From NCBI RefSeq assembly GCF_001307765.1, contig NZ_LKBA01000004.1, positions 620,001-684,000 of the forward strand: DNA of 64,000 bases. The letters run 5' to 3'. The stretch comes from Aliiroseovarius crassostreae (GTDB lineage Bacteria > Pseudomonadota > Alphaproteobacteria > Rhodobacterales > Rhodobacteraceae). A model generated the notes under the pieces. That model ran no database searches. It worked only from the letters and a program-made list of their open reading frames with translations, and was not told the DNA's origin. The position numbers and the translations under genes are program-made. Below, one piece after another: positions 50,110 through 59,101 of this stretch. Numbering within the stretch: the first letter of the stretch is position 1; the number at the start of each line of letters is the position of its first letter.

Positions 50110-50283
50110 TTGATGCCGGCGGGTGATTGACCATCTTCATGCGGTGGGCTTGGGGGATCCCCCGCTGGCCCCTCTTCGCCAAGTGCGACTGTGGCCACCA
50201 AGCCCACAAACGCATATGGTGGCAGGGGATGATTGACCACAGCTGACGCAGGCCGCAAACTGACCCAAACAGGGAGACCTATC

Positions 50284-50685
50284 ATGGCTATTGTGAAATC
50301 CGTTGCCCTGCCGATCGTGGCCGCTCTTGCCTTGACGGGGGCGGTGATGCCGACAATGGCAGATGAACTGATCGGCGCCTATCGGGCCTATATCGGCAAG
50401 GCGGACCTGACCAGTAGCAAAGGCGCCCGTCTGAGTGAACCCTGGCAGGTGCTGCGTCAGGATCGTGCCAACTACCACCGGTTTGGCATCAGTCAGTCGG
50501 GCGATGAGTGGGATCCCTTCTTTGGATCAATCGACAATCGCGCAATCATGGAACAGATGGTGAAGAGCGGATCCATTGATCCGAAGGCCGCCAGAAATCT
50601 GGTGCAGGGAGGGGCCACGGTATATGTGCGCATCTATGGGCGCGGCAGTCTGGGCACCTCGGTGCAGGTGAGCGTCAGCAAGTAA
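50284..50685 (+). CDS. Secreted protein of unknown function
   Basis: A 133-residue protein with a signal peptide (MAIVKSVALPIVAALALTGAVMPTMA, cleavage near residue 26). The mature part (ADELIGAYRAYIGKADLTSSKGARLSEPWQVLRQDRANYHRFG..) is not one I recognise. It is short, has no cysteines and ends in a beta-rich segment. It is probably periplasmic. GGGAGA precedes the start, which I chose over an in-frame codon 17 positions earlier because of the ribosome-binding site and signal peptide. Confidence 0.7.
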   Translation: MAIVKSVALPIVAALALTGAVMPTMADELIGAYRAYIGKADLTSSKGARLSEPWQVLRQDRANYHRFGISQSGDEWDPFFGSIDNRAIMEQMVKSGSIDPKAARNLVQGGATVYVRIYGRGSLGTSVQVSVSK

Positions 50686-50705
50686 ATATGATCTGCCTTT
50701 GCCGT

Positions 50706-51197
50706 TCAGAGGCGTGGGCCGAGGAAAAGATAATACAGCATTGCCGCCGCCTCGCGCAGGCGGCTTTGCAGTCTGAGGGGGAGGGGCGTGTGGCGATCTG
50801 ACGGGCAATCCACCCGGACCCTCACCCCCTGACGTCGTGCCATCAGTCTGGCCCGCGGCGCATGATAGCTGTCTGTGATCAAGGTGATCTCTGCCCCCAC
50901 CGGGATGAGAGGGCGGGAGAGGGCGATATTCTCCCAGGTGTTGCGGGCCTGACCTTCCAGAATGATCCTCTCCCCTGCAACGCCGGTCTCGCGCAGCAGT
51001 TCAGCCATTGCGGAGGCTTCGGTGATCCCGGATTGCGGCACACCACCAGAAACCACAATCAGGTCGATCTCTCCGCGATGCCACAGTTGGGCTGCATGGC
51101 CCGCGCGCCTGCGCAGAGCGCCGGTGGCGCGCCCGTCTGGGGTAAGCTTGGCCCCCAGCACCAAGGCGGTTTTCAGGGCAGCAGGGGGAAGCGACAC
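50706..51197 (-). CDS. YdcF/SanA-like DUF218 protein
   Basis: A 163-residue DUF218 fold. ALVLGAKLTPDGRATGALRRRAGHAAQLWHRGEIDLIVVSGG, ILEGQARNTWENIALSRPLI and ITLITDSYHAPRARLMARRQG are the three family blocks. SanA and YdcF affect envelope integrity or bind SAM, but no enzymatic activity is firmly set. There is no signal or membrane helix, so it is shorter than SanA. It lies 11 bases after the lipoprotein gene on the same strand. Confidence 0.82.
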   Translation of the reverse strand: MSLPPAALKTALVLGAKLTPDGRATGALRRRAGHAAQLWHRGEIDLIVVSGGVPQSGITEASAMAELLRETGVAGERIILEGQARNTWENIALSRPLIPVGAEITLITDSYHAPRARLMARRQGVRVRVDCPSDRHTPLPLRLQSRLREAAAMLYYLFLGPRL

Positions 51198-51208
51198 AGC
51201 GTCGACCT

Positions 51209-51586
51209 TTATTCAGGGAACTGGGCGATGCAGCTTTGTGTGGCGCTCACCACCTTGGGTCGTTCTTGGGCGATAATCTTTTGCAGTTCGGCCAGCTTGC
51301 GCCGCTCTTGTGCAATATCGATGGCGACAGGTGTTTCGATCACCTGGTGATCGTAATCCATGCAGGTATAGGTTGACCCGTCCGGGTTGGTGCAGATTTC
51401 CGCCGTGGGAACGCGGATGGTCTGGCGGTGGATGGCATAGCCTCGGGCGATATTACCTTCAATGCGTGTCGCATTGCGCTCGGCTTTGCGCATGGTCGCG
51501 GATGCATCTGAAATACAGCGTTGTTGCGGCGTGGCGCAGGCGGTCAGCGCCAACAGGGTGAGACTGATGCAAAAGGGTCGTAACAT
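51209..51586 (-). CDS. Small lipoprotein of unknown function
   Basis: A 125-residue protein with a lipoprotein signal (MLRPFCISLTLLALTACA, lipobox LTAC, Cys17). The mature region has two C-terminal coiled segments (IDIAQERRKLAELQKIIAQERPKV) and two Cys pairs. I know of no named family. I start at ATG 51586, with CGGAGG before it; a longer frame has no such site. Confidence 0.72.
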   Translation of the reverse strand: MLRPFCISLTLLALTACATPQQRCISDASATMRKAERNATRIEGNIARGYAIHRQTIRVPTAEICTNPDGSTYTCMDYDHQVIETPVAIDIAQERRKLAELQKIIAQERPKVVSATQSCIAQFPE

Positions 51587-51683
51587 AAGGGGCCTCCGAA
51601 AGATATCTGCACCATAACAGCAAGTCCGGTGGGCAGAAAACTCATAATTCGGAGGCCCGACCAGCCGGGAGAAAAGGGGCGCT

Positions 51684-51728
51684 CTTGTCCCGGCTGGTAT
51701 CTTGTCCCGGCTGGTATCTTGTCTGGGG
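51684..51728. repeat. Direct repeat CTTGTCCCGGCTGGTAT (17 bp, about 2.6 units)
   Basis: Two perfect adjacent units (51684-51700, 51701-51717) and a partial third lie just beyond the choV stop. Confidence 0.75.
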
Positions 51729-51734
51729 CGTGTC

Positions 51735-52775
51735 TCAGGGGGCGGAGCTGATGCTGCGCGGGTCCAAAAGCCCCTCGATCGCCTGGGCGCGCACCACCTC
51801 ACCGATCAACGCGCCTTCATGCACGACCGAGACGCGGTTTTCCGTGTCGGTCATCATGTCAAGGATTTCGCGCACGGGGGTGAATTTGCCCACCTGCATT
51901 GGCAGGATTTCGGGGCCAGGAGGGTCCATCACGTCGCGGGCGGTCAGAACGCCCAGCGGGTTCATATGGGCGACGAAATCCGCCACATATTCATCCACCG
52001 GATTGGTGAAAATCTCGCGCGGGGTGCCGCATTGCACGATGCGCCCGCCCTCCATGATGGCGATCCGGTCGCCCAGTTTGAACGCCTCGTCCAGATCGTG
52101 GGACACGAAGATGATGGTGCGTTTGAGCTTGTGTTGCAGCTCGATCAGCTCGTCTTGAAGCCGCGCCCGGATCAGTGGGTCAAGGGCCGAGAAGGGTTCG
52201 TCCATCAAAAGGATCGGGGCGTCGGTGGCAAAGGCACGGGCAAGGCCCACGCGTTGCTGCATACCACCTGACAGTTCACCCACCTTGCGTTCGGCCCATT
52301 CGGTCAGGTTCACAAGGTCAAGCTGCTCATCCACCTTGGCGTTGCGAGTGGCCAGGGGGACGCCGGCCAGTTCCAGCCCAAGGCCGACATTTTCGCGCAC
52401 CGTGCGCCAGGGCAGCAGGCCAAACTGCTGGAATACCATGGCGACGTTGTTCTGGCGGATCCTGCGCAGAGTGGCGGCGTCTGCATTGGTCACATCAACC
52501 AACCCGTTGCCGTCATTCACCCGCACACAGCCTCGCACCACCGGGTTGAGGGCATTCACGCCGCGCAGCAGGGTGGATTTGCCGGACCCTGACAGGCCCA
52601 TCAACACCAGGATTTCCCCTTCGGCAACAGAGAGAGAGCAGTTATGCACCCCCAGCACCTGGCTGGTTTCCGCCTTCACCTGCCCCCGATCCTTGCCCGC
52701 ATCCATTGCGGGCAGGGCGGATCGGGGTTTGTCGCCAAAGACGATCGAGACATTATCAAATTCAACAGCGGTCAT
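51735..52775 (-). CDS. choV: Choline ABC transporter ATP-binding protein
   Basis: A 346-residue ATPase of the quaternary-amine (ProV/OpuA) type. Walker A is GLSGSGKST, the signature LSGGMQQRVGLARA, and Walker B LLMDEPFSALD. The C-terminal part is a reduced CBS-like regulatory segment. An N-terminal insert (PRSALPAMDAGKDRGQVKAETSQV) separates the first strand from Walker A, as seen in rhizobial ChoV. It powers choline uptake with ChoW and ChoX. It lies 2 bases after choW. Confidence 0.93.
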   Translation of the reverse strand: MTAVEFDNVSIVFGDKPRSALPAMDAGKDRGQVKAETSQVLGVHNCSLSVAEGEILVLMGLSGSGKSTLLRGVNALNPVVRGCVRVNDGNGLVDVTNADAATLRRIRQNNVAMVFQQFGLLPWRTVRENVGLGLELAGVPLATRNAKVDEQLDLVNLTEWAERKVGELSGGMQQRVGLARAFATDAPILLMDEPFSALDPLIRARLQDELIELQHKLKRTIIFVSHDLDEAFKLGDRIAIMEGGRIVQCGTPREIFTNPVDEYVADFVAHMNPLGVLTARDVMDPPGPEILPMQVGKFTPVREILDMMTDTENRVSVVHEGALIGEVVRAQAIEGLLDPRSISSAP

Positions 52776-52777
52776 GA

Positions 52778-53608
52778 TCAGCTCTCCACACGCAGCATAC
52801 GGTCAAGGGCGATGGCAACCGCAACGATCACCAGCCCGCTTTCGAACCCCAGAGAGGCATTCACGGTATTGAGCGCCCGCACCACCGGAACACCAAGACC
52901 ATCCGCCCCCACAAGGGCTGCAATCACCACCATCGACAGCGACAGCATGATGGTCTGGTTGAGGCCGGCCATGATCTGCGGAAAGGCCGAGGGCAGCTCG
53001 ATCTTCCACAGGGTCTGCATCCGGGTGGCGCCAAAGGCCGCGCCCGCCTCGGTCAGGGCCGTGGGCACCTGGCTGACCCCCAGTTGGGTCAGGCGAATGG
53101 GGGCGGGGATCACGAAGATGAAGGTTGCGACAAGGCCCGGCACCATGCCGATGCCAAACAGCACGATCATCGGGATCAGGTAAACGAAGGTGGGGATCGT
53201 TTGCATCATGTCGAGGATCGGCAGGATCGCCTTGAAGAACCGTGGCCGGTGCGCGGCATAGATGCCAATCGGCACCCCAACCCCCATGCAGAAGATCACC
53301 GCAAAGACGATCAGTGTCAGGCTTTCCGTGGTCTCTTCCCAATAGCCCTGATTGAGCACGTAGAAGAAGCAGAGCACCACCACGGTGACACGGCCCCAGC
53401 TGCGTTGCAGATACCAGGTCAGGGCTCCGAACAGGGCGATGATCAGCAGGGCAGGCGGGGCCTGCAGCAGCCAAAGGAAACCGTCGATCCCTTCGCTCAG
53501 CACGTCATCGACAGTATCAAACAGCGGGCCGAAAGCGTCGGTCAGCCAGTCAAAGGCGTCGGCAATTGTTTTCCCGATGGGAAGCTTTGTGTCGGTGAGC
53601 CAGTTCAT
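52778..53608 (-). CDS. choW: Choline ABC transporter permease
   Basis: A 276-residue ProW-family permease. It opens with a long amphipathic N-terminus (LPIGKTIADAFDWLTDAFGPLFDTVDDVL) and has about seven membrane segments. The permease core includes VGVPIGIYAAHRPRFFKAILPILDMMQTIPTFVYLIPMIVLFGIGMVPG. Choline specificity rests on gene order. An unrelated gene separates it from choX. Confidence 0.93.
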   Translation of the reverse strand: MNWLTDTKLPIGKTIADAFDWLTDAFGPLFDTVDDVLSEGIDGFLWLLQAPPALLIIALFGALTWYLQRSWGRVTVVVLCFFYVLNQGYWEETTESLTLIVFAVIFCMGVGVPIGIYAAHRPRFFKAILPILDMMQTIPTFVYLIPMIVLFGIGMVPGLVATFIFVIPAPIRLTQLGVSQVPTALTEAGAAFGATRMQTLWKIELPSAFPQIMAGLNQTIMLSLSMVVIAALVGADGLGVPVVRALNTVNASLGFESGLVIVAVAIALDRMLRVES

Positions 53609-53622
53609 ATTGGTCCCTGTTG

Positions 53623-54231
53623 CTATTTCACTGTGCTGATGCGGTCGAACTCCACTGACGTAAGTGGCGTGCCGTCGGCATCAAGTTTGATTGCGCCAAG
53701 CGAAATGCCCAGCTCGGGGGAATAATGTTGAACGAACGGGTTGGTGCCACGGCCATTCAGGAAATGTTCTGCTTTGACCACCCAGGTTTTATAACGGCAT
53801 TGACCAATCTTCACGCTGCTTTCTTGGATGAAGGTCAGGGTAAACCGTCCAGTGTTTGTCTGCTTACCGTTCACCAAAAGCGTGAGAGCCGTGGTAAGCG
53901 GCCCCCTGCGAAGCGCCTTGATCTTGGAAGACAGATCTTGACCATAGGCAAACTCAAAAGTTCCACGGTCATTTTTCAACACTGTAGGCATAAGGGCGTT
54001 CAAATAGGTGGTGGTTTTGTTTTCGGTTCTGCCATTTATCGATTGGGTTCGTTTTTCGGTAAATGCGGGGCTGTTCCTCGCTTGCGTAAAGGCCGAGATG
54101 AGAAGTGGTGACGAGCGCTCAAGCCGGATGCCTGATTTCAAATCGCGCTTTGACGGGCAGTCCGCTGCAGCGCCCCCTGAAAATGCGATGAGGGCAAATA
54201 CTGATAGGACTGATAGAATTGTCCGCTTCAT
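53623..54231 (-). CDS. Secreted protein of unknown function inserted between choX and choW
   Basis: A 202-residue protein with a signal peptide (MKRTILSVLSVFALIAFSGGAAADC). The mature region has two cysteines and a beta-rich middle (GRFTLTFIQESSVKIGQCRYKTWVVKAEHFL). It resembles DUF3108-like periplasmic beta-barrel proteins only loosely, so no family is assigned. A+T content is visibly higher than in the cho genes on both sides. It is co-directional with 14 bases to choW, so it is probably co-transcribed. Recent insertion is inferred. Confidence 0.7.
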   Translation of the reverse strand: MKRTILSVLSVFALIAFSGGAAADCPSKRDLKSGIRLERSSPLLISAFTQARNSPAFTEKRTQSINGRTENKTTTYLNALMPTVLKNDRGTFEFAYGQDLSSKIKALRRGPLTTALTLLVNGKQTNTGRFTLTFIQESSVKIGQCRYKTWVVKAEHFLNGRGTNPFVQHYSPELGISLGAIKLDADGTPLTSVEFDRISTVK

Positions 54232-54263
54232 TTGGAACTCGTAGGCTTGGGAGAAGGTAAAAG

Positions 54264-54290
54264 GCGGGCGAACCGATGTCCGCCCCCCCT
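54264..54290 (-). terminator. Weak terminator-like hairpin after choX
   Basis: On the minus strand a GGGCG/CGCCC hairpin is followed by GCCTTTTA. It may lower read-through so that the binding protein is made in excess. Confidence 0.35.
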
Positions 54291-54307
54291 CTGAAAGCTG
54301 GGTGAAA

Positions 54308-55240
54308 TTACATGCCCAGCGAGGCTTTCACAGCGGCCACTGCATCGCCGCCATCTTTGGTGGTCACACCGTCGAGCCATGCCATGAAGGCATCCGGGTT
54401 GGCGGCCAGCCAGGCTTTCGCGGCCTCTGCAGGATCCTGGCCGTCATTCAAGATGGCGCCCATGATCTCATTTTCCATCGCCAGCGAGAAGGACAGGTTT
54501 TGCAGAAGCTTACCGGTGTTGGCGCATTCGGTCACGTACCCTGCACGGGTGTTGGTATCGACCACGGCACCGCCCAGATTGGGACCAAAGAAGTCATCGC
54601 CACCGGTCAGGTAGGACATCTCGAAATTGGCGTTCATCGGGTGGGGTTCCCAGCCAAGGAAGACAATCGGCTCGTCTTTCTTGTCCGCGCGGGCCACCTG
54701 CGCCAGCATGCCCTGTTCCGAGCTTTCGGCCACTTCAAACCCCTTCAGACCAAAGGCATCGCCATCAATCATCGACTGGATCAGGCGGTTGCCGTCATTG
54801 CCCGGCTCGATGCCGTAAATCTTGCCTTCCAGGGCATCCGTGTGCTTGGCGATATCGGCAAAATCCTTGATGCCCAGATCAGCGGCGACTTTGTTGACGG
54901 CCAGCGTGTATTTCGCACCTTCCAGATTGGTGCGCACGGTGTCGACGGTGCCCGCTTCGCGGTAGGGGGCGATGTCGGCTTCCATGGTCGGCATCCAGTT
55001 GCCGAGGAAGACGTCAATGTCCCCTTTGGCAAGCGAGGTGTAGGTCACCGGCACGGACAGAACCTTGATGTCGGTTTCATAGCCCAGAGCCTCCAGCACA
55101 ACCGTGGTGGCTGCGGTGGTGGCGGTGATGTCGGTCCAACCCACGTCAGAGAAGGTGACCTTGCCACAATGACCATCCGCCATGGCGGTGGTTGCGGTGG
55201 TCATCAGGGCCAGGGCGGATAGGGTGGATTTCAATTTCAT
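54308..55240 (-). CDS. choX: Choline ABC transporter substrate-binding protein
   Basis: A 310-residue periplasmic protein with a signal peptide (MKLKSTLSALALMTTATTAMADG). The OpuAC/ChoX fold shows VTFSDVGWTDITATTAATTVVLEALGYE, DVFLGNWMPTMEADI, and VFLGWEPHPMNANFEMSYLTGGDDFFGPNLGG. The Trp- and Tyr-rich segments form the aromatic cage for the trimethylammonium group. It heads the uptake operon, divergent from betI with a BetI-type box between. Confidence 0.94.
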   Translation of the reverse strand: MKLKSTLSALALMTTATTAMADGHCGKVTFSDVGWTDITATTAATTVVLEALGYETDIKVLSVPVTYTSLAKGDIDVFLGNWMPTMEADIAPYREAGTVDTVRTNLEGAKYTLAVNKVAADLGIKDFADIAKHTDALEGKIYGIEPGNDGNRLIQSMIDGDAFGLKGFEVAESSEQGMLAQVARADKKDEPIVFLGWEPHPMNANFEMSYLTGGDDFFGPNLGGAVVDTNTRAGYVTECANTGKLLQNLSFSLAMENEIMGAILNDGQDPAEAAKAWLAANPDAFMAWLDGVTTKDGGDAVAAVKASLGM

Positions 55241-55378
55241 GGTTTGCTCCCGTTGGTTGGTGCGGTTTGAACTTACAGCGAAGAAAAAGGGAAAACGCCG
55301 CCTTCTCATATGTTTGCGACACTATCCCAGCCCGTGCTGGTGTCAAACCGACATTCATTGAACATGTTTTTTGTTTTT

Positions 55379-55400
55379 ATTGATTGACGAGTCAATTAAA
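55379..55400. promoter_or_regulatory. BetI operator between choX and betI
   Basis: ATTGAC-GA-GTCAAT (55383-55396) is a perfect dyad set in ATTG..TTAA flanks. It resembles known BetI boxes in divergent bet control regions. Choline would release repression. Confidence 0.65.
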
Positions 55401-55442
55401 AAGCCGCAAGCCTGTTAAAAGAAATCGAAACAGGATGGTCAG

Positions 55443-56033
55443 ATGCCCAAGGTGGGAATGGAGTCAATTCGCCGCAAAGCCCTTGTAAACGCTACGATTA
55501 GTGAGATCGGGCGGAAGGGGTCGCTGGATGTGACAGTCAGTCAGATCGCCAAGCGGGCTGGTATGTCCTCAGCGCTTGCGCATCACTATTTCGGTGGAAA
55601 AGACCAGATTTTCCTCGCCGCCATGCGGCACATCCTGTCCGTTTACGGTGCGCAGGTGCGGGCGGCTCTGTTGGGGGCGGATACCCCGCGCGCGCGGGTC
55701 GAGGCGATTGTCCGCGCCAACTTCGAAGCGGGCAACTTCCGCCCCGAAGTGATCGCGGCCTGGCTCAACTTCTATGTGCTCAGCCAATCCTCTGATGGGG
55801 CGCGCCGCCTTCTGGCCGTTTACCAGCACCGGCTGCATTCCAATCTTGTCTATGGGTTGCGTCCGCTGGTGAAGGGGGACGCACAGGACGTTCATGACCT
55901 TGCCGACATGATTGCCGCCCAGATCGACGGGCAGTTCATTCGTCATGCCCTGCGCGAAGAAACCCCCAGTGGCAAACGCGCCACTGCCCAGGTGCTGGAA
56001 TTCATTGATGTGATGTTGAAGGCGCGCGGGTAG
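55443..56033 (+). CDS. betI: TetR-family choline-responsive repressor BetI
   Basis: A 196-residue TetR regulator. The HTH covers about 10-55 (ISEIGRKGSLDVTVSQIAKRAGMSSALAHHYFGGKDQIF). FRPEVIAAWLNFYVLSQSSDGARRLLAVYQHRL is diagnostic for BetI. It probably represses betICBA, and perhaps choXWV, through the dyad 43 bases upstream. It is first in a co-directional run of four bet genes. Confidence 0.93.
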   Translation: MPKVGMESIRRKALVNATISEIGRKGSLDVTVSQIAKRAGMSSALAHHYFGGKDQIFLAAMRHILSVYGAQVRAALLGADTPRARVEAIVRANFEAGNFRPEVIAAWLNFYVLSQSSDGARRLLAVYQHRLHSNLVYGLRPLVKGDAQDVHDLADMIAAQIDGQFIRHALREETPSGKRATAQVLEFIDVMLKARG

Positions 56034-56072
56034 TGATCTGCTGAAAAGACCGCCGAACAGGGAGATGCTCAG

Positions 56073-57581
56073 ATGACTAAACCCAATATCCTTATTGTCA
56101 TGGTGGACCAGTGTAATGGCACGCTTTTCCCCGATGGCCCTGCTGACTGGCTGCATGCGCCGAACCTGAAAAAGCTGGCAGCAAGGTCGGTGCGCTTTCA
56201 AAACAGCTATACCGCCTCGCCGCTTTGTGCACCGGGTCGGGCGAGCTTTATGTCCGGTCAGCTTCCCCGTCGCACCGGGGTTTATGACAACGCGGCCGAG
56301 TTCCGTTCGGACATTCCGACCTATGCCCATCACCTGCGCCGCGCGGGCTATTACACCGCGCTGTCCGGCAAGATGCATTTTGTCGGTCCCGACCAGATGC
56401 ATGGGTTTGAAGAGCGCCTGACCACCGACATCTATCCTGCCGATTTCGGCTGGACGCCGGATTATCGCAAACCCGGCGAGCGGATCGACTGGTGGTATCA
56501 TAATATGGGCTCTGTCACCGGGGCAGGGGTGGCCGAGATTTCCAACCAGATGGAATATGATGACGAGGTTGCCTACAATGCCTGCGCCAAGCTTTATGAC
56601 CTCGCGCGTGGCAATGATGATCGCCCCTGGTGCCTGACCGTCAGCTTCACTCATCCGCATGACCCCTATGTGGCCCGCCGCAAATACTGGGATCTTTACG
56701 AGGATTGCGCCCATCTTCTGCCCGAGGTGCCCGCCTGGGATTACGAAGATCACGACCCGCACGCAAAGCGGATTTTCGACGCCAATGACTGGCGCAATTT
56801 CGACATCACCGAAGAAAATATCCGCCGCTCGCGCCGCGCCTATTTCGCCAATATCTCGTATCTGGACGACAAGCTGGGCGAGATGATGGATATTCTTGAA
56901 GCAACCCGTCAGGAGGCAATCATCGTCTTTGTCTCCGATCACGGCGACATGCTGGGGGAGCGGGGGCTGTGGTTCAAGATGAACTTCTATGAAGGGTCAG
57001 CCCGCGTGCCGCTGATGATTTCGGCGCCGGGGTTGGAGCCGGGATTGATCGAAACCCCCGTGTCCACGCTTGACGTCACCCCCACGCTGGCCGATCTGGC
57101 CGGGGTGTCGCTGGATGAGGTGATGCCCTGGGTGGATGGCGAAAGCCTGTTGCCGCTGGCAGGTGGCCAGGTCCGCACCAGCCCGGTGGCGATGGAATAC
57201 GCCGCAGAAGCCTCCTACGCGCCGCTGGTGTCGATCCGCGAGGGGGACTGGAAATATAACCGCTGCGCGCTGGACCCGGATCAGCTCTTCAACCTGTCCG
57301 ATGACCCGCATGAGCTGACCAATCTGGCCGAAGATCCCGCCCATGCCGAGGTGCTGGCCGGGTTCCGGGCCAAGGCCGATGCGCGTTGGGATCTGGCCGC
57401 CTATGATAATGAAGTGCGTGAAAGCCAGGCCCGCCGCTGGGTGGTCTATGAGGCGCTTCGCAATGGGGCCTATTTTCCCTGGGATTACCAGCCGCTGCAA
57501 AAAGCATCCGAACGCTACATGCGCAACCACATGAATCTCGACAATCTGGAAGAAAGCAAACGGTTCCCGCGCGGCGAATGA
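56073..57581 (+). CDS. betC: Choline-sulfatase BetC
   Basis: A 502-residue type I sulfatase that hydrolyses choline-O-sulfate to choline and sulfate. Cys52 in [12 protein letters not shown] is the formylglycine precursor (C-x-P-x-R). [13 protein letters not shown] begins the metal site. [30 protein letters not shown] and the C-terminal [12 protein letters not shown] are betC-typical. It needs a separate formylglycine-generating enzyme, which is not in this window. It lies 39 bases after betI. Confidence 0.95.
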   Translation: MTKPNILIVMVDQCNGTLFPDGPADWLHAPNLKKLAARSVRFQNSYTASPLCAPGRASFMSGQLPRRTGVYDNAAEFRSDIPTYAHHLRRAGYYTALSGKMHFVGPDQMHGFEERLTTDIYPADFGWTPDYRKPGERIDWWYHNMGSVTGAGVAEISNQMEYDDEVAYNACAKLYDLARGNDDRPWCLTVSFTHPHDPYVARRKYWDLYEDCAHLLPEVPAWDYEDHDPHAKRIFDANDWRNFDITEENIRRSRRAYFANISYLDDKLGEMMDILEATRQEAIIVFVSDHGDMLGERGLWFKMNFYEGSARVPLMISAPGLEPGLIETPVSTLDVTPTLADLAGVSLDEVMPWVDGESLLPLAGGQVRTSPVAMEYAAEASYAPLVSIREGDWKYNRCALDPDQLFNLSDDPHELTNLAEDPAHAEVLAGFRAKADARWDLAAYDNEVRESQARRWVVYEALRNGAYFPWDYQPLQKASERYMRNHMNLDNLEESKRFPRGE

Positions 57582-57630
57582 TCCGCGCACGCCCTTTCTT
57601 CTGATCCCAATACCCCGCCGGAGGCACAAA

Positions 57631-59091
57631 ATGAAAATCGTAACCCAACCGAAAGCCAGCCACTTCATTGGAGGAGAATATGTCGAGGACACCAATGGTG
57701 CGCCGATCGACGTGATCTATCCGGCCACCGGCGAAGTGGTGGCGCGGGTGCATTCCGCCACCCATGAAATCGTGGAGCGCGCACTCGCCGCCGCCCGTGC
57801 TGCGCAAAAGGAATGGGAAGCGATGTCCGGCACCGAGCGGGGCCGCATCCTGCGTCGGGCCGCTGACATTATCCGGGATCGCAACCACGAATTGTCGATC
57901 CTCGAAACCTATGACACCGGCAAACCCTATCAGGAAACATCCGTTGTCGATGCCACGTCCGGGGCCGATGCACTGGAATATTTCGGCGGTCTGGCCGGAT
58001 CCCTGACTGGCGAACATATCCAGCTTCCGGGCGGGGATTTTGTCTATACCCGCCGTGAGGCGCTGGGCGTCTGTGTCGGCATCGGCGCGTGGAACTATCC
58101 AACCCAGATCGCTTGCTGGAAAGGCGCCCCCGCGCTGGCCTGTGGCAATACAATGGTGTTCAAACCATCAGAAACCACCCCGCTTTGCGCGTTGAAAGTG
58201 GCCGAGATCCTGGTCGAGGCCGGCGCGCCCGCCGGTGTCTATAACGTGGTACAGGGCTATGGCGATGTCGGGGCGGCCCTCGTGACCCATGCCGAGGTCG
58301 ACAAGGTCTCTCTGACCGGATCGGTGCCAACCGGGCGCAAGGTTTATGCCGCCGCCGCCGAGGGCATGAAACATGTCACCATGGAGCTGGGTGGCAAGTC
58401 GCCAATGATCATCTTTGATGACGCCAATGTGGATGACGCCGTGTCGGGCGCCATTCTGGGCAACTTCTACTCGACTGGTCAGGTCTGCTCGAACGGCACC
58501 CGTGTCTTTGTGCAGAAGGGCATCAAAGAGGCCTTCCTCAAGCGCCTGTCGGAACGTCTGGAAAACGCAGTGATCGGCGATCCGCTCGACCCGGACACGT
58601 CGTTCGGGCCGATGGTCAGCGAGGGGCAGCTGAACATCGTGATGAACTATATCGCCAAGGGCAAGGAAGAGGGGGCTCGGCTGACTTATGGCGGCGACCG
58701 CATCGAGGGGGACGGGTTCTTCCTGCAGCCCACGGTCTTTGCAGATGTGACCGACAATATGACCATCGCCCGCGAAGAGATCTTTGGCCCGGTCATGGCC
58801 GTTCTCGATTTCGAAACCGAAGAAGAGGTCATGGCGCGCGCCAATGACACCGAGTTCGGCCTTGCAGCTGGTGTCTTTACCCAGGACATCACCCGTGCGC
58901 ATCGCGTGGTGGCCGGGTTCGAAGCTGGCACCTGCTTCATCAACTCCTACAACGACGCGCCGGTCGAGGCGCCGTTTGGCGGGTCAAAAATGTCCGGCGT
59001 GGGGCGTGAAAACTCCAAGGCCGCGATCAACCACTATTCCGAGCTCAAAACCGTCTATGTGCGGATGAGCCAGATCGAAGCGCCGTTCTGA
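57631..59091 (+). CDS. betB: Betaine-aldehyde dehydrogenase
   Basis: A 486-residue ALDH that oxidises betaine aldehyde to glycine betaine with NAD(P). [24 protein letters not shown], the KPSETTPL cofactor Lys, catalytic Glu in TMELGGKSP and catalytic Cys in [14 protein letters not shown] are all present. The C-terminus [26 protein letters not shown] is betB-type. GGAGG lies 6 bases before the ATG. Confidence 0.96.
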   Translation: MKIVTQPKASHFIGGEYVEDTNGAPIDVIYPATGEVVARVHSATHEIVERALAAARAAQKEWEAMSGTERGRILRRAADIIRDRNHELSILETYDTGKPYQETSVVDATSGADALEYFGGLAGSLTGEHIQLPGGDFVYTRREALGVCVGIGAWNYPTQIACWKGAPALACGNTMVFKPSETTPLCALKVAEILVEAGAPAGVYNVVQGYGDVGAALVTHAEVDKVSLTGSVPTGRKVYAAAAEGMKHVTMELGGKSPMIIFDDANVDDAVSGAILGNFYSTGQVCSNGTRVFVQKGIKEAFLKRLSERLENAVIGDPLDPDTSFGPMVSEGQLNIVMNYIAKGKEEGARLTYGGDRIEGDGFFLQPTVFADVTDNMTIAREEIFGPVMAVLDFETEEEVMARANDTEFGLAAGVFTQDITRAHRVVAGFEAGTCFINSYNDAPVEAPFGGSKMSGVGRENSKAAINHYSELKTVYVRMSQIEAPF

Positions 59092-59101
59092 GGACCTGAA
59101 T

